DNA of 64,000 bases from the NCBI GenBank assembly GCA_026027325.1, contig JAMSLZ010000001.1:124001-188000 (forward strand). The letters are read 5' to 3'. The translations under genes and the position numbers were made by a program. A model generated the notes under the pieces. That model saw nothing but the letters and a program-made list of their open reading frames with translations, was not told the DNA's origin and searched no databases. Shown here one piece after another: positions 1 to 9,340 of this stretch; positions within the stretch are counted from its first letter, which is position 1; every line of letters starts with the position of its first letter. The stretch comes from Actinomucor elegans (lineage: Eukaryota; Mucoromycota; Mucoromycetes; Mucorales; Mucoraceae).

Positions 1-206
1 AAAAAAAAAGGCTACTATTCATTTATTGATTAAAATAGTCATTATTTCAACAAAAAAAATAAAACCTGTAGAACTACTAATTCTACAACTGTAGAACTCC
101 TAGTTCTACAACCTGTAAAAGTACTGTAAAATCAGATAAAATTTGCAGTGAAATTGTTTAGTAACCACTGAGAGTTGACTAAATATACAAATTACACGTT
201 ATCTCC
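1..206. other. AT-rich left flank without a gene
   Basis: No open frame of note is visible. Positions 66-115 hold two near-repeats of a short imperfect palindrome (GTAGAACT ... AGTTCTAC). The rest is AT-rich spacer upstream of the tRNA gene. Confidence 0.5.
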
Positions 207-278
207 TCCTCAATGGTCCAACGGCTAGGATTTATCGCTTTCACCGATACGGCCGGGGTTCGACTCCCCGTTGGGGAA
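207..278 (+). tRNA. tRNA-Glu (anticodon UUC)
   Basis: The 72 bases fold as a full cloverleaf. The acceptor stem pairs TCCTCAA (207-213) with TTGGGGA (271-277), with one G-T pair, and A278 is the discriminator. The anticodon stem TATCG/CGATA closes a 7-base loop CTTTCAC with anticodon TTC, which reads GAA (Glu). The T arm CGGGG/CCCCG closes loop TTCGACT. The internal Pol III promoter is intact: A box TGGTCCAACGG at 214-224 and B box GGTTCGACTCC at 257-267. There is no intron and no encoded CCA. It should supply glutamyl-tRNA for cytosolic translation. Confidence 0.95.
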
Positions 279-286
279 TATTTTAC

Positions 287-291
287 TTTTT
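287..291 (+). terminator. Pol III terminator of tRNA-Glu
   Basis: A run of five T lies 9 bases after the mature tRNA end, the usual RNA polymerase III stop. It ends before the retrotransposon LTR begins at 306, so the tRNA unit is probably still functional. Confidence 0.75.
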
Positions 292-305
292 GATTTTCTT
301 GCTGT

Positions 306-449
306 TGTCGTGAGCAGAGATGTATATTTTAGTGTAGATTTATATAAAAGTGTAATTAAGAGATAAAAAGATGATCTTTATTCATTTAGCATTCTGTTTG
401 ATATTTATACTAATTAAAAGGTTACGCACAAATCTGTGTGTACCTGACA
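306..449 (-). repeat. LTR of element A (3' LTR, left copy)
   Basis: 144 bp, starting TGTCGTGAGC and ending GTACCTGACA; identical by eye to 13841-13984. It lies just inside the polypurine tract on the element's 3' side. Confidence 0.93.
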
Positions 450-462
450 CTACCTTCCTCCC
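450..462 (-). other. Polypurine tract of element A
   Basis: On the minus strand GGGAGGAAGGTAG directly precedes the 3' LTR, the expected plus-strand primer position for reverse transcription. Confidence 0.75.
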
Positions 463-496
463 AAAAAAAAGTACAGGTAGGAAAGAAAGAAAATTA

Positions 497-1426
497 CTAT
501 TTTGCCCTAGCAAGACGAGGAATGTACCAAGATTTCTGAGGTTTAACACCATCATATTGAACAGCATGTAGACGATCAGTGTGAACCCAGGAATTATATA
601 GCTTCCCTTCAATTTCTTGGATCTGATAGATGTTGTAATCTAGATTTGTCTTTACAACCACGTATGGTCCCATCCAGTTAAACTCCAGACCTTTCTTTGA
701 TTCATGCCTAAGCAAGACGTAATCACCTTTATTAAAAGTCTGAGTTTTGTGATTCTTGATAACAGCATCCCAACGTTCCTTATCCTTCTTGGCTTGCATG
801 ACCATTTGCTCCTTAGCCTCGAATCTCTTTTCACGAAGGTCGCGAATGCGAGCAAGAACATCTTCCGCCACCAACTCGGGGTCTTCTTCAGTCAAAGGAT
901 CCATAAAAGGACGCCGCGAATCACCAGGCAAAACCGGTTCTTGACCATAAACTAAGTAGAAGGGACTATATCCCGTGGTAGCATGCTTTCTGATTCGACA
1001 CGAGAACAATGAAGAATCCACATACTCATCCCATGAATGAACTTGGCCTTTAACATATTTTGTGAGCATATGTTTGAATGTCTGATTGAGTCTTTCACAT
1101 TTAGAATTAGTACGAGGATGAAAAGCAGAAGTGAACATATGTTTTGATCTAATCTTGTGCATGTATTGCTTGAGAATCTTGCTGAGTAGATTGGTACCGC
1201 GATCACTGACAATTTCAATAGGACAACCAAACTTCATTACAATCTCTTCATACAGAAACTTGACAATTTCATCTGCTGTAGCATTTTTGAGAGCACGCGC
1301 AATGGGCCAATTTGTTGAATAGTCTACTGCCATAATGATCCAACGATTACCATTTACAGTAGTAGGCAATTCACCAATAAAATCGATATGCCAACGAGCA
1401 AAGGGAGCAGGAACCTCTAAAGGCCT
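497..1426 (-). pseudogene. Element A gag-pol, part 3: integrase core and C-terminus
   Basis: This is the 3' part of A's polyprotein gene, cut off by insertion of B at 1427. The frame is open from the junction to a stop at 497-499. The integrase triad is present: Asp in WHIDFIG close to the junction, Asp in SDRGTN, and Glu in NSKCERLNQ. The tail, with motifs such as GDYVLLR and LEFNWMGPYVV, is typical of the integrase C-terminal domain. It then ends in LARAK with no chromodomain. The sequence continues in frame from part 2 across the duplicated GGCCT, so the break is only the insertion. As it stands it lacks a start and cannot give a working polyprotein. Confidence 0.9.
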
Positions 1427-1932
1427 TGTTGTAAAGGTGGTAGATAAAGATTTTGGAAGATAGAAATACTTTTAAAACTGTGGATAGTTTTTTATTAGAG
1501 ATCAAGAATTGATTAACTGGTCAAAAGGTGATAAAACGCATCTCTTATATACTTTTTCTCGGTCGGTACTTGATTCTAAATTCATATTACGATTTGCCAG
1601 GAACAAGGTTGGACTGCGTATAAAGAAGACCAGGGATAATAACCAAATGAGCGGACCAAGATTAGCGGCGAGGAGTGTCGGGATCAATATATCCAAAGGT
1701 AATAGTATTGAATGTAATATTTGGTGTGAGAGATAGTATTTATCAATTAGCGTCTACTTGCTCAGAGTGATATATAAATAAAGATATTTTAACATAATCA
1801 AATACAGTCATTTACATTCTGGTTCTTGGTAATAATGCTTTATACACTTCTGCAGCTATATATAAGGATATCTATACGATTTTCTATCTGTACAGTATTC
1901 TCTTATTAATATAATTATGAGCGTTTACAACA
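1427..1932 (-). repeat. LTR of element B (3' LTR, left copy)
   Basis: 506 bp, identical by eye to 7087-7592 at a fixed offset of 5660. Its end GAGCGTTTACAACA is shared with the LTR-like structure at 14134-17119. Confidence 0.94.
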
Positions 1933-2115
1933 TTATCCTCCACCAGAATCAAACAAACTTGTATTGATTCGGCAAGTGCGTCAGTTCCACCAAATAGTAC
2001 ATTCATGCGGCTGAGTTTTGATTAACACGCTCAGGTATACCTCCTTTTACGCACCAATTCAGGGTCTTTTCTTGCATCGTGGCTTTTCTTGGTTCTTGTT
2101 TCATAACTTGCCTAC

Positions 2116-5100
2116 TTATTCTATCTTTCTTTTCTTGTTTGAACGTCTATTCAGTATTCTCTCTTCTCTACTCGTAGTGGCTGCAATATTTGCTCTTTTG
2201 TTTTTCGACATCTCGATCGCTACATTTGACATCTCATTCCCATTGCATTTAGGAATCTTGGAAGTTCCAACTTTTTTGCGTCTGTTAGGTTCAGAGTTTT
2301 GAATTGACTGTTCGACTCTAGTTTGCTCTAAACGTCGTAATTCTCTTTGCTTATTCCAGTACCGTTGAATGATAGTTGGATCGGTGAAATCACTTGCTTT
2401 TTGCCAAGTATTTTCTTTCTCAGAATAACCTTTCCACTTAATCAAGTATTCTCGATGACCTTCTTCACCTCGATGATCACGGATACCTTCGACTTCGTAG
2501 TATTCTTCTTCGATACTAGACTCATCCAGGGTAACTACTTTCAATTCCGACGGTACATAGTTTCGGGATAATAATTCATTCTGTTCATCCTTTAGTTCAT
2601 ACGATCCACCAGTATTTCTTCGAACAACAGTGTAAGGTCCCTCATAAATCGGAGCTAACTTACTAGATCGATTCTGTAATCTGATCATGACATGCGTTCC
2701 AACTGGAATGTCGACAAGAACACTCTTTTGATTGAACTTTTTGTTATATTCCTCATTTATCTTCTGAGTTCTTTCGAGGATGGCTGGGAATACGATCTTA
2801 TCCATGTAATCTACGCGTTCTTCCAACTCTCGCATGGTCATAGACTCAATGGGTAGTTTGAACTTCTTCTCGTTCCCGTAGTCATCAGGTAAGTTGACTC
2901 TACGTGCAAACATCAAGGAGAAGGGAGAACTCATAGTTTTTGCTTTAATGTGTCGGTTCATGCAGAGCTGTATGATAGGAAGATAATACGCCCAACTATG
3001 ACTGTCTGACTTCATCATTTTTCTTAACGTGTTAGTTGCGGTACGAACTGCATTTTCCGCTGCTCCATTTGCTCGAGGATGATATGGCGTAGTGTATCTT
3101 CTATCAATTCCTAGGTTCTTCGAAATACTGTTCATCACAGCATTCTTGAACTCTAGACCATTATCAGACTGGCAAATACGTGGAACACCAAAATCACCAT
3201 AGACTTTGACCAACTCTTTTGCAACAGTATCGGATTGTTTGTTCTTCAGAGGTCTGAGAATAACGAATTTCGAACAAATATCTGTTATAACCAACATGTA
3301 AACATATCCTTCTTCAGTTACGTCAAAAGGTCCAGCCAAGTCGATAGCAATATGATCAAATGGTCGGTTGGCTACAACATTAGATAATGGGTGATAACCT
3401 CTCTTACTGATGTTGTGCTTTTGACATTCAACACACGAACTAACAATGTCTTTTGCTTCTGCGTAGATATTCGCCCAATGGAGACCTTGTGAATGTAAAT
3501 CTCGCACAATTGCTTGCGATCCAAAGTGTCCAAATGCATGCGCTTCTTTCAACAGAGCATCTCTCTCTTCTTCAGGAGGAGTCATATAGTCAGTCAGCTC
3601 ATCTTTTCTTTCAACTAGTTTAGTCGCGAGTACGTTAATCGTTTTATCTCGGCTAAATCGCTTTTTTCTAATGATGGCTTTCTTTTTAGGGCTTCGTCTG
3701 ATGATTTTGCTCGTAACACTATCCTCCACCAGTTTGTTTTCATCTTCTAAAGGTGAATACAAACGGCTCAGAATATCAGGCAATTTGTTCAATATACCGG
3801 GGATGTGCACTACATCAAAATCAAAATCCAGAAGAGTCTCGATCCATCCAATTAACATGGGATTTGCGATCTTTTGCGTATGTAAGTATACTAGTGCCTT
3901 GTGATCTGTAAATACAGTGAACTTTTTGCCCCATATATACTTGCGAAACTTCAGTAATGCTAACACGACTGCATACAATTCTCTTTTAGTAGTGCTCCAA
4001 CGGCGTTGTGAAGGTGACAAGGAGCTCGATACAAATCCTATGTAAAGATCTTGGCCGGCCTCATTCTTTTGAAACAACACTGCCGCGACACCATAAAGTG
4101 ATGCGTCTGTAGCTACGTAAAACTGTTTTGACAAATCCGGATAATGCAGCATCATCTTCGACTGCAAAATCTCTTTGATAGTTTCAAAGCTCTTAGTGTG
4201 ACGATCGGTCCACAGCTCTTCCACATTCTCTGCATTCACTAAACTGGTGAGTGGTTCTGCTACTCTGGAAATCATCGGAACGAATTCTCTCAGGTAATTG
4301 ACCAAACCCATAAATTGCTGGATGTGTTTCTTATTTTTATTTGGAAGTGGCCACTTTGAAACATTGGTAAGTTTTGATTGATCCACACGAACTCCTGAAG
4401 CGTCCACTACAAATCCCAACATACGAACTGAATGTTGAAACCATGAACACTTGGATTCTTTCAGGATTAAATTTGCGGAATTTAATCTGTCAATCACAAA
4501 CTTTACATCTTTTGCATGCTGTTCGATACTTTCACTGGCAACAATACAGTCATCCACGAAGTTCTGAACGCAATCAATACCTTCAAACAAGGTTGCCATG
4601 ACCTTTTGAAATTGCGAGGTTAGCATTTTCACTCCAAAGCACGCTTTTTGAAAGGAAAAGCCATTGCCATTATAAGTAAACGATAACTTGTGTACATCCT
4701 CGGGTGCCACTTTGAATCGATGATATGCATTCGACAAATCCAAAGTTGTAAACACTTTTTTACCGGCCAAGTTATCAAAGATATCCTTAACCAAAGGTAC
4801 GGGAAAATTGAATGTTGGAGGTAGAATTTGATTCAACGATCTCACATCTAAACACGCTCTATGGCTCACAATCTCACCATCTTTGTTACGTTTAGGAACA
4901 AGCAGTAATGGACTGTTGAATGACGTGTTTACTCGGGATCGAATGATTGTACCTGTTTCCAACCATTCTTTTATTTGCTTATCGAGAACTGGTCTTAATG
5001 CATAAGGGATGGGGTATTGACGTCTATACGCCGTTGCACCCTCTTTCGTAGGTAATCGAACAATGGATTCAGGCAAAGGACATGAAGATGTTATGGGTAT

Positions 5101-7041
5101 GCTCTGATTAATCTCTAGTGATTCTTTAATTATACTCATGAACTCTGCTCTTTGCTCAGGCGTACCAGCAGGCGAATTGTCAGGTTCATGTTTTCTTTCA
5201 CGTTCAATGTTCAAGTTTTCAAAAATAGCTTCATCACTCAAGGCAGCGTCAGAATGTGCATGATCATCTTTGATGCGAAAAGCCACTCCAGTTAATCCGA
5301 TATTCATTTTGGGAAGAATATCTGTGCCAAGAAGAATATCAAACTCGAATCCGTCGTTAAAGTTCATTACTTCAAATGAGTGTTTGAACTTAATGCCATT
5401 TGCATACTTTATTTCCAAAGGATCGGTGATACCAATTCTCTTTGCAGTATTTTGATGAGACAAGAAATTATAAGAACCAGGTAATTTATGTACTTTATTT
5501 ATATGAAGTTTATTCTTCAAAGAAGACAAACTAACAAAGCTACAACTACTTCCTGTATCTACGCGTCCCAGGAGACGTTCAGACTCTACAATCAACGGTG
5601 TACATAAATTAAATGCGTCATTAGCCTTTAATTTGTCACTCTTCTTGTTCTCATTCAGGTACTTACATTGATAGCTCTGATTCTCAATCTCGGAGTCGGC
5701 CATCTCCAAGTCCTCTTGAACTTGCTGCTCAATTGACTTCTCACTCGAGGAAGCCGCAGGCATCACAGCCAAGACAGTACTGCTACTACTGCTTTCAGCA
5801 GCACCACAACGATGACCAGGACGCCATGGAGACACACCACAAGTCCAACACTCTTTACCCTTCGCCTTCTTCACAGAAGGAGGGCGTTCAGCTCTTCTCT
5901 TAGCGAGAAAACAATCCTTGGTGTCATGGGTCGCATTGTTACCATGATGGATGCACGAAAAGGGTTTCGCCACCTTACTCGCCTTTTGCACCCGACGAGC
6001 TGCATTCTTGTGATGATGGTGATAGGGGGCCTTTTCTTTGCGTCGCTCAACAACAGGCGCACCAGGAAGAAGAGAAACAGCCTCATTATACGACGTATGG
6101 TCGTCACCAAGAATATCACGACCAATCTGTGCGATTTGATCGACAGTGTATTCAGCATTCTCACCAGAAGATCCAGCCTTCACTGAATTCATTGCAACTC
6201 TGATCAGCGTCTGAACAGGTTTAGTCAGCGAGGCCAAAAAACGATCAGCTACTCTAGGACACTCTCTAGGTAGGCCTGCATCAAACATTGCTGTTTGAAA
6301 ACGCTTAGCATAGTCGCCCACCGACTCATTGTTTTCCATTACCATGGTAAACACAAGGTCAGTATATCTTCTCAACACAAGGGAAGAACCGTGCTGCTTC
6401 TTAAACTCTCTACGAGCATCTGCCCATAGGGTACAACCTCTACTCAGCTCATCTTTCACCCATGCTTTATCGCCATGGGGAAGGCAAAGGGGTAAGAAGT
6501 TCTTCCACACCTCATCAATGGACATGGAAGAAGACTCAACTACATCCTCAAATTCTCTCAAAAAATGCTCAACAGACTCGAAGGCTTCGTAACCTGGAAA
6601 AGGTTTGACAGCCGAGGTCAAGAGTTGGAACTTGGGCAAGTCGCGACGATTCAATGTCAAACCAGTAGGTGGCTTAACACGATCAACCTCACCGATCAAT
6701 GAACTGCACTCTTGGATCTCACGGAGCATCCTCTTGGAGCGTTCAAGGGCCAACAAGGCTTCATCAGCCGCTACGTCATCTCTGACTACACGAGCACGAC
6801 TAAACGCTTGAAGGTATCGGGTAATATCTGCACGGAGCCCGGCGATATTTGTGTCAATCAGTTGTGGGTCAGTCATGTCAGCAACAGCATGCTCAGCCGA
6901 CTCAGACAACAAAGAACTAGCACCAGGAGACTTGATAAACTCATCAAGGTTGCTTGACAAGGTCGATTCATCAAACATGGGGGTGTCAGGGTTAACACCA
7001 CAGTTGGCAGAAGAAGAACCAGAAACGTTGTTGGAAGCCAT
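2116..7041 (-). CDS. Gag-Pol polyprotein of chromovirus B
   Basis: One frame of 1641 codons encodes all retrotransposon functions. Gag fills about residues 1-420, with a Cys/His cluster near 363-377 and the knuckle-like CWTCGVSPWRPGHRC near 398-412. A retropepsin follows with active site VDTGSS near 495. Reverse transcriptase has FVDD near 829 (usual YxDD, here Phe), and RNase H has TDASLYG and TDHKALVY. Integrase shows the HHCC finger (HAFGHFG ... CVECQ), DLAGPF, SDNGLEFKN and a Glu in PRANGAAEN. A chromodomain lies near 1530-1585 (YLIKWKGYSEKENTW), which in chromoviruses guides integration to methylated-histone chromatin. The start ATG at 7041 lies 45 bases inside the 5' LTR. No stop separates gag and pol, as in Tf1. 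It looks full-length. Confidence 0.95.
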   Translation of the reverse strand: MASNNVSGSSSANCGVNPDTPMFDESTLSSNLDEFIKSPGASSLLSESAEHAVADMTDPQLIDTNIAGLRADITRYLQAFSRARVVRDDVAADEALLALERSKRMLREIQECSSLIGEVDRVKPPTGLTLNRRDLPKFQLLTSAVKPFPGYEAFESVEHFLREFEDVVESSSMSIDEVWKNFLPLCLPHGDKAWVKDELSRGCTLWADARREFKKQHGSSLVLRRYTDLVFTMVMENNESVGDYAKRFQTAMFDAGLPRECPRVADRFLASLTKPVQTLIRVAMNSVKAGSSGENAEYTVDQIAQIGRDILGDDHTSYNEAVSLLPGAPVVERRKEKAPYHHHHKNAARRVQKASKVAKPFSCIHHGNNATHDTKDCFLAKRRAERPPSVKKAKGKECWTCGVSPWRPGHRCGAAESSSSSTVLAVMPAASSSEKSIEQQVQEDLEMADSEIENQSYQCKYLNENKKSDKLKANDAFNLCTPLIVESERLLGRVDTGSSCSFVSLSSLKNKLHINKVHKLPGSYNFLSHQNTAKRIGITDPLEIKYANGIKFKHSFEVMNFNDGFEFDILLGTDILPKMNIGLTGVAFRIKDDHAHSDAALSDEAIFENLNIERERKHEPDNSPAGTPEQRAEFMSIIKESLEINQSIPITSSCPLPESIVRLPTKEGATAYRRQYPIPYALRPVLDKQIKEWLETGTIIRSRVNTSFNSPLLLVPKRNKDGEIVSHRACLDVRSLNQILPPTFNFPVPLVKDIFDNLAGKKVFTTLDLSNAYHRFKVAPEDVHKLSFTYNGNGFSFQKACFGVKMLTSQFQKVMATLFEGIDCVQNFVDDCIVASESIEQHAKDVKFVIDRLNSANLILKESKCSWFQHSVRMLGFVVDASGVRVDQSKLTNVSKWPLPNKNKKHIQQFMGLVNYLREFVPMISRVAEPLTSLVNAENVEELWTDRHTKSFETIKEILQSKMMLHYPDLSKQFYVATDASLYGVAAVLFQKNEAGQDLYIGFVSSSLSPSQRRWSTTKRELYAVVLALLKFRKYIWGKKFTVFTDHKALVYLHTQKIANPMLIGWIETLLDFDFDVVHIPGILNKLPDILSRLYSPLEDENKLVEDSVTSKIIRRSPKKKAIIRKKRFSRDKTINVLATKLVERKDELTDYMTPPEEERDALLKEAHAFGHFGSQAIVRDLHSQGLHWANIYAEAKDIVSSCVECQKHNISKRGYHPLSNVVANRPFDHIAIDLAGPFDVTEEGYVYMLVITDICSKFVILRPLKNKQSDTVAKELVKVYGDFGVPRICQSDNGLEFKNAVMNSISKNLGIDRRYTTPYHPRANGAAENAVRTATNTLRKMMKSDSHSWAYYLPIIQLCMNRHIKAKTMSSPFSLMFARRVNLPDDYGNEKKFKLPIESMTMRELEERVDYMDKIVFPAILERTQKINEEYNKKFNQKSVLVDIPVGTHVMIRLQNRSSKLAPIYEGPYTVVRRNTGGSYELKDEQNELLSRNYVPSELKVVTLDESSIEEEYYEVEGIRDHRGEEGHREYLIKWKGYSEKENTWQKASDFTDPTIIQRYWNKQRELRRLEQTRVEQSIQNSEPNRRKKVGTSKIPKCNGNEMSNVAIEMSKNKRANIAATTSREERILNRRSNKKRKIE

Positions 7042-7086
7042 ATCGATAAAAGTAAGGAAAATAGGACAGTAATTAAAAGTAAAAAA

Positions 7087-7592
7087 TGTTGTAAAGGTGG
7101 TAGATAAAGATTTTGGAAGATAGAAATACTTTTAAAACTGTGGATAGTTTTTTATTAGAGATCAAGAATTGATTAACTGGTCAAAAGGTGATAAAACGCA
7201 TCTCTTATATACTTTTTCTCGGTCGGTACTTGATTCTAAATTCATATTACGATTTGCCAGGAACAAGGTTGGACTGCGTATAAAGAAGACCAGGGATAAT
7301 AACCAAATGAGCGGACCAAGATTAGCGGCGAGGAGTGTCGGGATCAATATATCCAAAGGTAATAGTATTGAATGTAATATTTGGTGTGAGAGATAGTATT
7401 TATCAATTAGCGTCTACTTGCTCAGAGTGATATATAAATAAAGATATTTTAACATAATCAAATACAGTCATTTACATTCTGGTTCTTGGTAATAATGCTT
7501 TATACACTTCTGCAGCTATATATAAGGATATCTATACGATTTTCTATCTGTACAGTATTCTCTTATTAATATAATTATGAGCGTTTACAACA
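7087..7592 (-). repeat. LTR of element B (5' LTR, right copy)
   Basis: 506 bp, identical to the left copy. For this minus-strand element it is the promoter LTR. Near its inner end TACTTTTAAAACTGT (7127-7141) is nearly complementary to leader positions 7066-7081. Confidence 0.94.
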
Positions 7593-7597
7593 GGCCT

Positions 7598-8875
7598 CAT
7601 AGGAGCATGATGAACTTTCTTTTCATTACGGGAATGCAGCTGACATTCAGGCCAAGTTTTTAACCAATAATTAATATCCTTACGCATAGATGGCCACCAC
7701 ACACGTTGCTTCATCAAATGATACACCGTGAGTTGACCCGAATGACCGAAACCACGATGAAAGTCTTCAATGAGATCAGCACGACGAGCAAAAGTAATAA
7801 ACTTCAATCTAGACGCTTCTTTGCCATTGGTAGGATTAGGATTCAAACGCCAAACTACATTATCAATGATTTCAAAATTTGGCTTCTCTTTTTCCAATTG
7901 AGCACGCCATTTATCTGGCCATTCTTCCTCCTTCTTTTTGAAAAAAATAGGCCAATCTTGACAAGGATCAGTTAACAAGGAAACATCAGAGGGTTGCAAG
8001 ACCTTATTCAGAATAGCCGTAGAAATTTCATACAAAAATTCAGGCTCCATAGACAAAGGATCTGGCTCACAATCAGGGTTTTCACGGCGACTCAACAGAT
8101 CAGGAACAATATTATCCACACCTTTCTTATAAATCAAAGTAGGTTGATACATTTCAAGATCTTGCATCCACCGGACCAAACGAGGAGAAACCTTGTTAGA
8201 TGAGTTATAATACTGCAAAGGGCGATGATCCGTGTATACTTCATAAGCCGAACCTTCAATAAAGCAACGCCAAGTTTTACAAGCAAATAAGATAGCTAAC
8301 AGTTCACGCTCTTGAGTAGGGTAGTTTCTTTCCGCATTAGATAGCTTTTTTGAAATAAATGCCACAGGCTTCCAATCATCATGGCAAGTAGGATCCTGTT
8401 GTAATAACACAGCACCCACAGCATAGTCACTAGCATCACATTCAATACGAAAAGGTTTTGTCATGTCAGGCATAAGTAATACAGGAGAAGAAGAGATCAA
8501 CGACTTGATAGTATTAAATGCCTTTTGACAAGCATCTGACCACACAATCTTTCGATTCTTAGGACCTACACCTTTAGTCAAATCAGTAATAACAGCGGCA
8601 ATATCAGCAAAATTAGGCATGTAAGAAGAATAATATTGACAGAGACCCATAAATTTACGAACTTCTTGGACAGTTTGAGGCACAGGCCAAGAGGTAATGG
8701 CGTCCACCTTCTTTTTTGACGGCTTTGTACCTTGACCAGCAACAATATCATGACCCAAAAACGTGATTTCCTTTCGATTAAACTTGCATTTTGCTCGAGA
8801 TACCACTAGACCAGCCTCTTCCAGCTTTTTGAATACCATGTGCAGATGTTTCTTGTGTAATTCAATATCATTACC
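7598..8875 (-). pseudogene. Element A gag-pol, part 2: RT end, RNase H, integrase finger
   Basis: The middle piece of A's polyprotein gene, open throughout but bounded by transposon D (upstream) and element B (downstream). It begins just after the YIDD region and reads through the RT thumb (FLGHDI) and RNase H (ECDASDYAVGAVLLQQ, YTDHRPLQYY) to the integrase zinc finger (HRGFGHSG ... PECQLHSR). The finger reads TWPEC where related elements usually have CPEC, so the first Cys of the CxxC pair is replaced by Trp. It has no own start or stop and is expected to be inactive. Confidence 0.9.
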
Positions 8876-8878
8876 CTT

Positions 8879-9101
8879 GAGAAACGATTTTATTTCATAA
8901 ATATTAGCATGTGTAATATTAACATTGTTATGTAACTTTTTTATATAATTTGAATATTTTATATAACATTAAAATTCTTACGGATGTAACTTTTTACAGA
9001 AACAAAAAATATTTCATGGATTATTATTTTATTTCTAATTTCTTTTTTTTATATAACAATATATATTTTCCTTAATTTATTAAAATATGAAATCGTTTCT
9101 C
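8879..9101 (+). repeat. Left 223-bp direct repeat of transposon D
   Basis: It starts GAGAAACGATTTTATTTCAT and ends TATGAAATCGTTTCTC, so its own ends are inverted repeats. It appears identical to 10904-11126. Confidence 0.92.
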
Positions 9102-9340
9102 TAGCCAATTAATTTTTCCATCTCCGAAATCTGTTTTAAAGTCCGACATGTAAAATAAAAGTTAGAAATATAAAATATGGATCTTAATTATATTAATATA
9201 AAAGTAATCCATAGAATAAAAAACATAAATTCCATCGCTTTTATCGTTAAGAATTTATTTATTTTTATTTTCAAGGTTACACAAAATTAATTTGTGCGTA
9301 TTTTTTTAATAAAAACTGATTATTATATTATAATATAAAA

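Larger units (their letters stand above)
1427..7592 (-). mobile_element. Chromovirus-type LTR retrotransposon B, apparently intact
   Basis: Identical 506-bp LTRs (1427-1932, 7087-7592; TGTTGTAAAG...TTTACAACA), a 5-bp duplication GGCCT (1422-1426, 7593-7597), a purine-rich tract next to the left LTR (minus-strand GGTGGAGGATAA) and one uninterrupted gag-pol of 1641 codons. The polyprotein ends in a chromodomain, so this is a Ty3/gypsy chromovirus. No TGG-type tRNA primer site follows the 5' LTR; the leader begins TTTTTACTTTT and can pair with the LTR (see findings), as in self-primed Tf1/sushi elements. It sits in the integrase region of element A. All parts needed for autonomous retrotransposition appear present. 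Confidence 0.94.

Noticed and set aside
1509..1736. Repeated 75-codon frame in element B's LTRs (also 7169-7396)
   Set aside because: It occurs in both LTRs only because the LTRs are identical; no family features and it overlaps regulatory LTR sequence.
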